Shown here piece by piece: positions 60,875 to 64,000 of a stretch of 64,000 nucleotides of DNA. Position 1 is the first letter of the stretch. The number at the start of each line of letters is the position of its first letter. The stretch spans positions 4,092,001 to 4,156,000 of the forward strand of contig NZ_OZ239981.1 in NCBI RefSeq assembly GCF_965196975.1, in the 5' to 3' direction. The notes beneath the pieces are model-generated. The model saw nothing but the letters and a program-made list of their open reading frames with translations, was not told the origin of the DNA and did no database searches. The stretch comes from Endozoicomonas sp965196975 (lineage in GTDB: Bacteria; Pseudomonadota; Gammaproteobacteria; Pseudomonadales; Endozoicomonadaceae). A program made the translations under genes and the position numbers.

Positions 60875-61726
60875 TTATAATATTCCGCCTGCGAACATAT
60901 GCAGGTCGTAGAAGAAAATACGACCACACAGTTCAGCCGTCAGTACCAGGACGGTGCTCACGGCAGCCAGGCCAACCGCTGAGTTATTGCCACGAGTAGC
61001 AGCAACCACCCAGATCCCCAGACCGGCAAACAGCAGGCCAAGGTGGGCCAGCATCAGACTACCGTGGTAGTCAAACAGACCCAGCGGGTTGGCAGGCAGG
61101 TCAACCTGACCCAGCCAGAACAGGTACAGTGGGTAACCCACCAGTACCAGGCCCAGGGTGATAAAACCCAGGGTGGCCAGTGCGCGATCTGTGTTTTTCT
61201 GGAACGCACCCAGAGTAGCCGACTGACTTCTCAGCATCAGTGCTGCTGCAGGGATACCCACCACGAAAGCGGTCATCACAAACTGGAAGATGGTCCAACC
61301 GCTGTTCCAGGCCGGTACAGTAGCCAGTGTGTACACATTGGCAATGGCCAGCAGTAACAGAACGCCCAGAACCATGGCGCCAGCCAGTACCAGCTTCTGC
61401 AGCTTTGGCAGAATACCGAAGTGCACCATGGCTACATAGGTGAAAACAGCACCACCAAACAGAGACGTGGTCATGATCTCAACACTCAGTGCCGAGAGGT
61501 GCTCCAGACCAAAGATCACATTTATGGCACGCAGTGGCTGACCCAGGTGGGTCATGGCCGCAGCACCGGAGATGCCCAGCAGCACCAGAACCACCATCAG
61601 CAGTTTATTCAACAGCTGCTGACGATTCGCATCGCTGTTCGCCATCAACAGGCAGGCCAGTACCAGGAACAGGCCAACGGTTCCCTGTGCCAGAACCGTA
61701 AAAAATACCAGTGGCAACTCGTGCAT
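60875..61726 (-). CDS. dmsC: DMSO reductase membrane anchor subunit, copy 2
   Basis: 283 residues, about eight spans, nearly identical to copy 1. The end reads FAGGIL instead of FASGM, and similarity to copy 1 stops there. This fits an integration at the 3' end that supplied new last codons. Starts two bases after dmsB copy 2. Confidence 0.92.
   Translation of the reverse strand: MHELPLVFFTVLAQGTVGLFLVLACLLMANSDANRQQLLNKLLMVVLVLLGISGAAAMTHLGQPLRAINVIFGLEHLSALSVEIMTTSLFGGAVFTYVAMVHFGILPKLQKLVLAGAMVLGVLLLLAIANVYTLATVPAWNSGWTIFQFVMTAFVVGIPAAALMLRSQSATLGAFQKNTDRALATLGFITLGLVLVGYPLYLFWLGQVDLPANPLGLFDYHGSLMLAHLGLLFAGLGIWVVAATRGNNSAVGLAAVSTVLVLTAELCGRIFFYDLHMFAGGIL
60882..60895 (-). other. candidate attR core at the dmsC 3' end
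   Basis: ATTCCGCCTGCGAA matches the relic ATCCCGCTGGCAAA (9231-9244) at 10 of 14 bases. Similarity to dmsC copy 1 ends here. Joining the left part of the relic to this gene restores a plausible end, FAGGM then stop. Serine recombinases need only a 2-bp common core, so modest identity is expected. Confidence 0.45.
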
Positions 61727-61728
61727 GG

Positions 61729-62349
61729 TTACACCTCCCGTGTGTTCATGATGCGTCCGGTCTTATCACCGGAAGGTTTGGCATGACGGCTCGCCTTCAT
61801 CACCAGCGATGGCTCGGTCAGTGAAGAGTCTGGCAGTGGCGCGATGTCTGCTTCCGTTCCGTACTTGGCTCGCAGTTCTTCGATGGGACCAAAATCCAGG
61901 GCACGCAGCGGGCAGGATTCGATACAGATCGGCATCTTACCCTGCTCAACACGGTCGAAGCAGCCATCACACTTGGTCATGACTTTCTTCTCTGCATCAA
62001 ACTGAGGTGCACCGTATGGGCAGGCCATTTCGCAGTAACGGCAGCCAACACAGACGTCAGCGTCCACAACCACCAGACCGTCCTTGTCACGCTTGTGCAT
62101 GGCACCGGTTGGACATGCCTTGGTACAGGCAGGCTTGGCGCAGTGGTTACAGCTGATGGACGTGTAATAAGCAAACACGTCCTGAGCGTAGGTGCCGTCT
62201 TCGTTCTGAATCCAGCTACCACCACCGTACTCATAGACCCGGCGCCAGTTCACGCCGACCTTCAGATCATTTTCATCTTTGCACGACAATTGACAGGTTT
62301 TGCAGCCCGTACACTTGGCCGTGTCGACATAAAATCCAAGTTGCTTCAT
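61729..62349 (-). CDS. dmsB: DMSO reductase iron-sulfur subunit, copy 2
   Basis: 206 residues with the four ferredoxin-type cysteine sets; one residue differs from copy 1 (K2 for T2). DNA differs mainly at silent sites. It passes electrons from DmsC to DmsA copy 2. Confidence 0.95.
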   Translation of the reverse strand: MKQLGFYVDTAKCTGCKTCQLSCKDENDLKVGVNWRRVYEYGGGSWIQNEDGTYAQDVFAYYTSISCNHCAKPACTKACPTGAMHKRDKDGLVVVDADVCVGCRYCEMACPYGAPQFDAEKKVMTKCDGCFDRVEQGKMPICIESCPLRALDFGPIEELRAKYGTEADIAPLPDSSLTEPSLVMKASRHAKPSGDKTGRIMNTREV

Positions 62350-62369
62350 CGAACTTTATTCCTATCCTG

Positions 62370-64000
62370 TTATGCCTTGGCAATTTCAACCAGATTACTG
62401 TGCTGAGGGTTTCCCTTGGCCAGTGGCGATGGGCGCTGGGTCGTCAAAGTATTCATACACGCTCCACGATCCACACCATTGCGGTCTGGTGCGTACCAGC
62501 TGCCCTGCCCCATGGCGACTACGCCTGGCATGATGCGCTCGGTTACTTTCGCAGCAACACGGATCTCACCACGGTCATTCCAGACCTTCAGTATTTCACC
62601 GTCTTTGATATTGCGCTTCTGGGCATCCACAGGGTTGATCCACACTTCCTGACGGTTGGTTTCGCGCAACACATCCACGTTGCCATAAGTGGAGTGAGTA
62701 CGGGCTTTAAAGTGGAAACCAAACATCTGCAGCGGATACTGTTCAGCGTGGTCTGCTTCATGTCCTTCCCAGGAAGAAGCGTATTCTGGCAGTGCCCGGA
62801 TAATATCGCTCTCACCCAACACCCAGCTGGAAGCGATATCGGCAAGGCGCTCAGAATAAATCTCAATCTTTCCAGAAGGCGTCGCCAGAGGGTTGGCTTC
62901 CGGATTTTCACGGAAAGCACGGAACTCCACATGAGGCTCGCCCGGATTCTTCTGTTTGACGATGCCCATTTCACGGAAAGCATCAAAATCCAGATCACCC
63001 AGCTCAGGGTTCATCTTCTGGGATTGCCCGTAAATATGACGCAGCCAGGCTTCCTGATCACGACCTTCAGTGTATGCCTGCTCAACGCCAAGGCACTTGG
63101 CAATACCAGTACACATGTCGTATACAGAGCGGCACTCATACAGAGGCTCAACCGCCGTGTCACAGAAGATGGTGTAGCCCATATTTCCGCAGGAACCATT
63201 CGGGGCGAAGTCAGGCTGTTCTGCAGCAGTCAGGTCAGGTAATAGAATATCGGCATAGCGGGCACTGGCCGTCATGTGGTTATCAATGACCACAATCATT
63301 TCGCACTTGCTGTCATCCTGAAGAATCTCATGAGTGCGATTGGTATCCGCATGCTGATTGATGATGCAGTTGCCCGCATAGTTCCAGATAAACTTGATCG
63401 GCTGACTCAGACGTTCAGCACCACGAATACCATCAGTCTTGTCAGTCATCTCATCATGACGGGTGATGGCATCAGTCCACAGGAACATGGGGATGGATGT
63501 TTTAACCGGGTTACTCAGCGTCGGGAATGCAGCAAACGGCATGGAGTAACTGCCTTCACGGGCACCTGTACCACCACCAGGAAGACCCACATTGCCAGTC
63601 ATCACAGCCAGCATACAGATGGCACGACTGGCCTGCTCACCATTGGCAGTACGCTGAAGCCCCCAACCCTGCATGATGTTACAGGGTTTGGTCATGGCAA
63701 TTTCGCGCGCTAGACGAATGATGGTTTCTGCAGGTACAGAGGTAATTTTTGCCGCCCACTGAGGGGTCTTTTCAACACCGTCTTTCCCTTGGCCCAGAAT
63801 ATAGGATTTCCAGGAAGAGCCTTTCGGCGCAGTGGCAGGCAGAGAACTTTCATCGTAGCCGACGGTGTACTTGCTCAGAAAGTCGTTATCTACCAGGTTT
63901 TCAGTAATCATCACCCACGCCATACCTGCTACCAGCGCGGCATCAGTGCCAGGACGCAGAGGAACCCACTCATCATTGGCTCCCAGGGTCGTGTCCGTCA
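62370..64000 (-). CDS. dmsA: DMSO reductase-type molybdopterin subunit, copy 2 (partial)
   Basis: The frame is open to the window edge; the N-terminus, signal and Fe-S cysteines lie outside. About 543 residues are present. EWVPLRPGTDAALVAG, QRTANGEQASRAICMLAVMTGN and NPVDAQKRNIKDGEILKVWN are DmsA-type. It is clearly diverged from copy 1 across the visible length, apart from the last seven residues (LVEIAKA), so it may reduce a different S- or N-oxide. Confidence 0.92.
   Translation of the reverse strand, partial: TDTTLGANDEWVPLRPGTDAALVAGMAWVMITENLVDNDFLSKYTVGYDESSLPATAPKGSSWKSYILGQGKDGVEKTPQWAAKITSVPAETIIRLAREIAMTKPCNIMQGWGLQRTANGEQASRAICMLAVMTGNVGLPGGGTGAREGSYSMPFAAFPTLSNPVKTSIPMFLWTDAITRHDEMTDKTDGIRGAERLSQPIKFIWNYAGNCIINQHADTNRTHEILQDDSKCEMIVVIDNHMTASARYADILLPDLTAAEQPDFAPNGSCGNMGYTIFCDTAVEPLYECRSVYDMCTGIAKCLGVEQAYTEGRDQEAWLRHIYGQSQKMNPELGDLDFDAFREMGIVKQKNPGEPHVEFRAFRENPEANPLATPSGKIEIYSERLADIASSWVLGESDIIRALPEYASSWEGHEADHAEQYPLQMFGFHFKARTHSTYGNVDVLRETNRQEVWINPVDAQKRNIKDGEILKVWNDRGEIRVAAKVTERIMPGVVAMGQGSWYAPDRNGVDRGACMNTLTTQRPSPLAKGNPQHSNLVEIAKA

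Overview
The window looks like a chromosomal segment of a marine, host-associated gammaproteobacterium. Endozoicomonas or a close relative is my best guess, from the DMSO-reductase operons, the FNR-type promoter and the recent, identical insertion sequences; the genus is inference. Two dms operons (dmsA-dmsB-dmsC, both read leftward) frame the window at 4.6-8.5 kb and 60.9-64 kb. A siphovirus-type prophage of about 51.6 kb (roughly 9254-60874) lies between them. It appears to have integrated at the 3' end of the second dmsC through a large serine recombinase.

Layout. 0-0.5 kb: end of an RNase-type metallo-beta-lactamase gene. 0.6-2.2 kb: IS66-family element with an 8-bp target duplication. 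2.3-4.5 kb: AT-rich gene for a Gln/Ser/Thr/Pro-rich protein with a C10 tract and 45-bp tandem repeats. 4.6-8.8 kb: dmsCBA copy 1 with a class II FNR promoter. 8.8-9.25 kb: cupin gene and a short relic matching a dmsC 3' end (candidate attL). 9.3-14.6 kb: defence-like cargo (WYL regulator with a palindromic operator, small gene, hsdM ended by an ISKra4 element). 14.7-17.3 kb: AP2-like protein, SOS-controlled umuDC, and a cluster of DnaA boxes. 17.4-37.9 kb: late operon read leftward (TerS, TerL, gpW, portal, ClpP-type protease, decoration protein, lambda E-type capsid, connectors, tail tube, tape measure, large tip and receptor-binding proteins), interrupted by a divergent lipoprotein gene and by a likely CsrB/RsmZ-type small RNA between TerS and TerL. 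38-40 kb: rightward accessory genes plus a PD-(D/E)XK protein. 40.2-42.9 kb: ABC ATPase-GNAT fusion, ParB-like protein, holin, amidase, coiled-coil lysis protein. 43-47.4 kb: RuvC-like resolvase, primase/helicase, Cro-like regulator. 47.6-55.5 kb: repressor and a rightward recombination/replication operon. 56.2-59.2 kb: recombinase.

The prophage carries three identical 1391-bp ISKra4-family elements and a second copy of the IS66 element. One ISKra4 copy splits the AAA ATPase of the recombination module. One removes the C-terminus of the recombinase, while the IS66 copy separates that recombinase from its ribosome binding site. The third lies at the end of hsdM without a target duplication, and hsdS and hsdR are absent, which suggests a deletion. 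The prophage is therefore probably locked in place, although its morphogenesis and lysis genes look intact.

The points most worth testing are: the GGA-rich, CRP-site-preceded RNA between the terminase genes; the ABC-GNAT/ParB cassette, which resembles Mom-type DNA modification logic; the reconstructed attachment site in dmsC; the homogenised dmsBC pair next to diverged dmsA genes; and the DnaA-box cluster.
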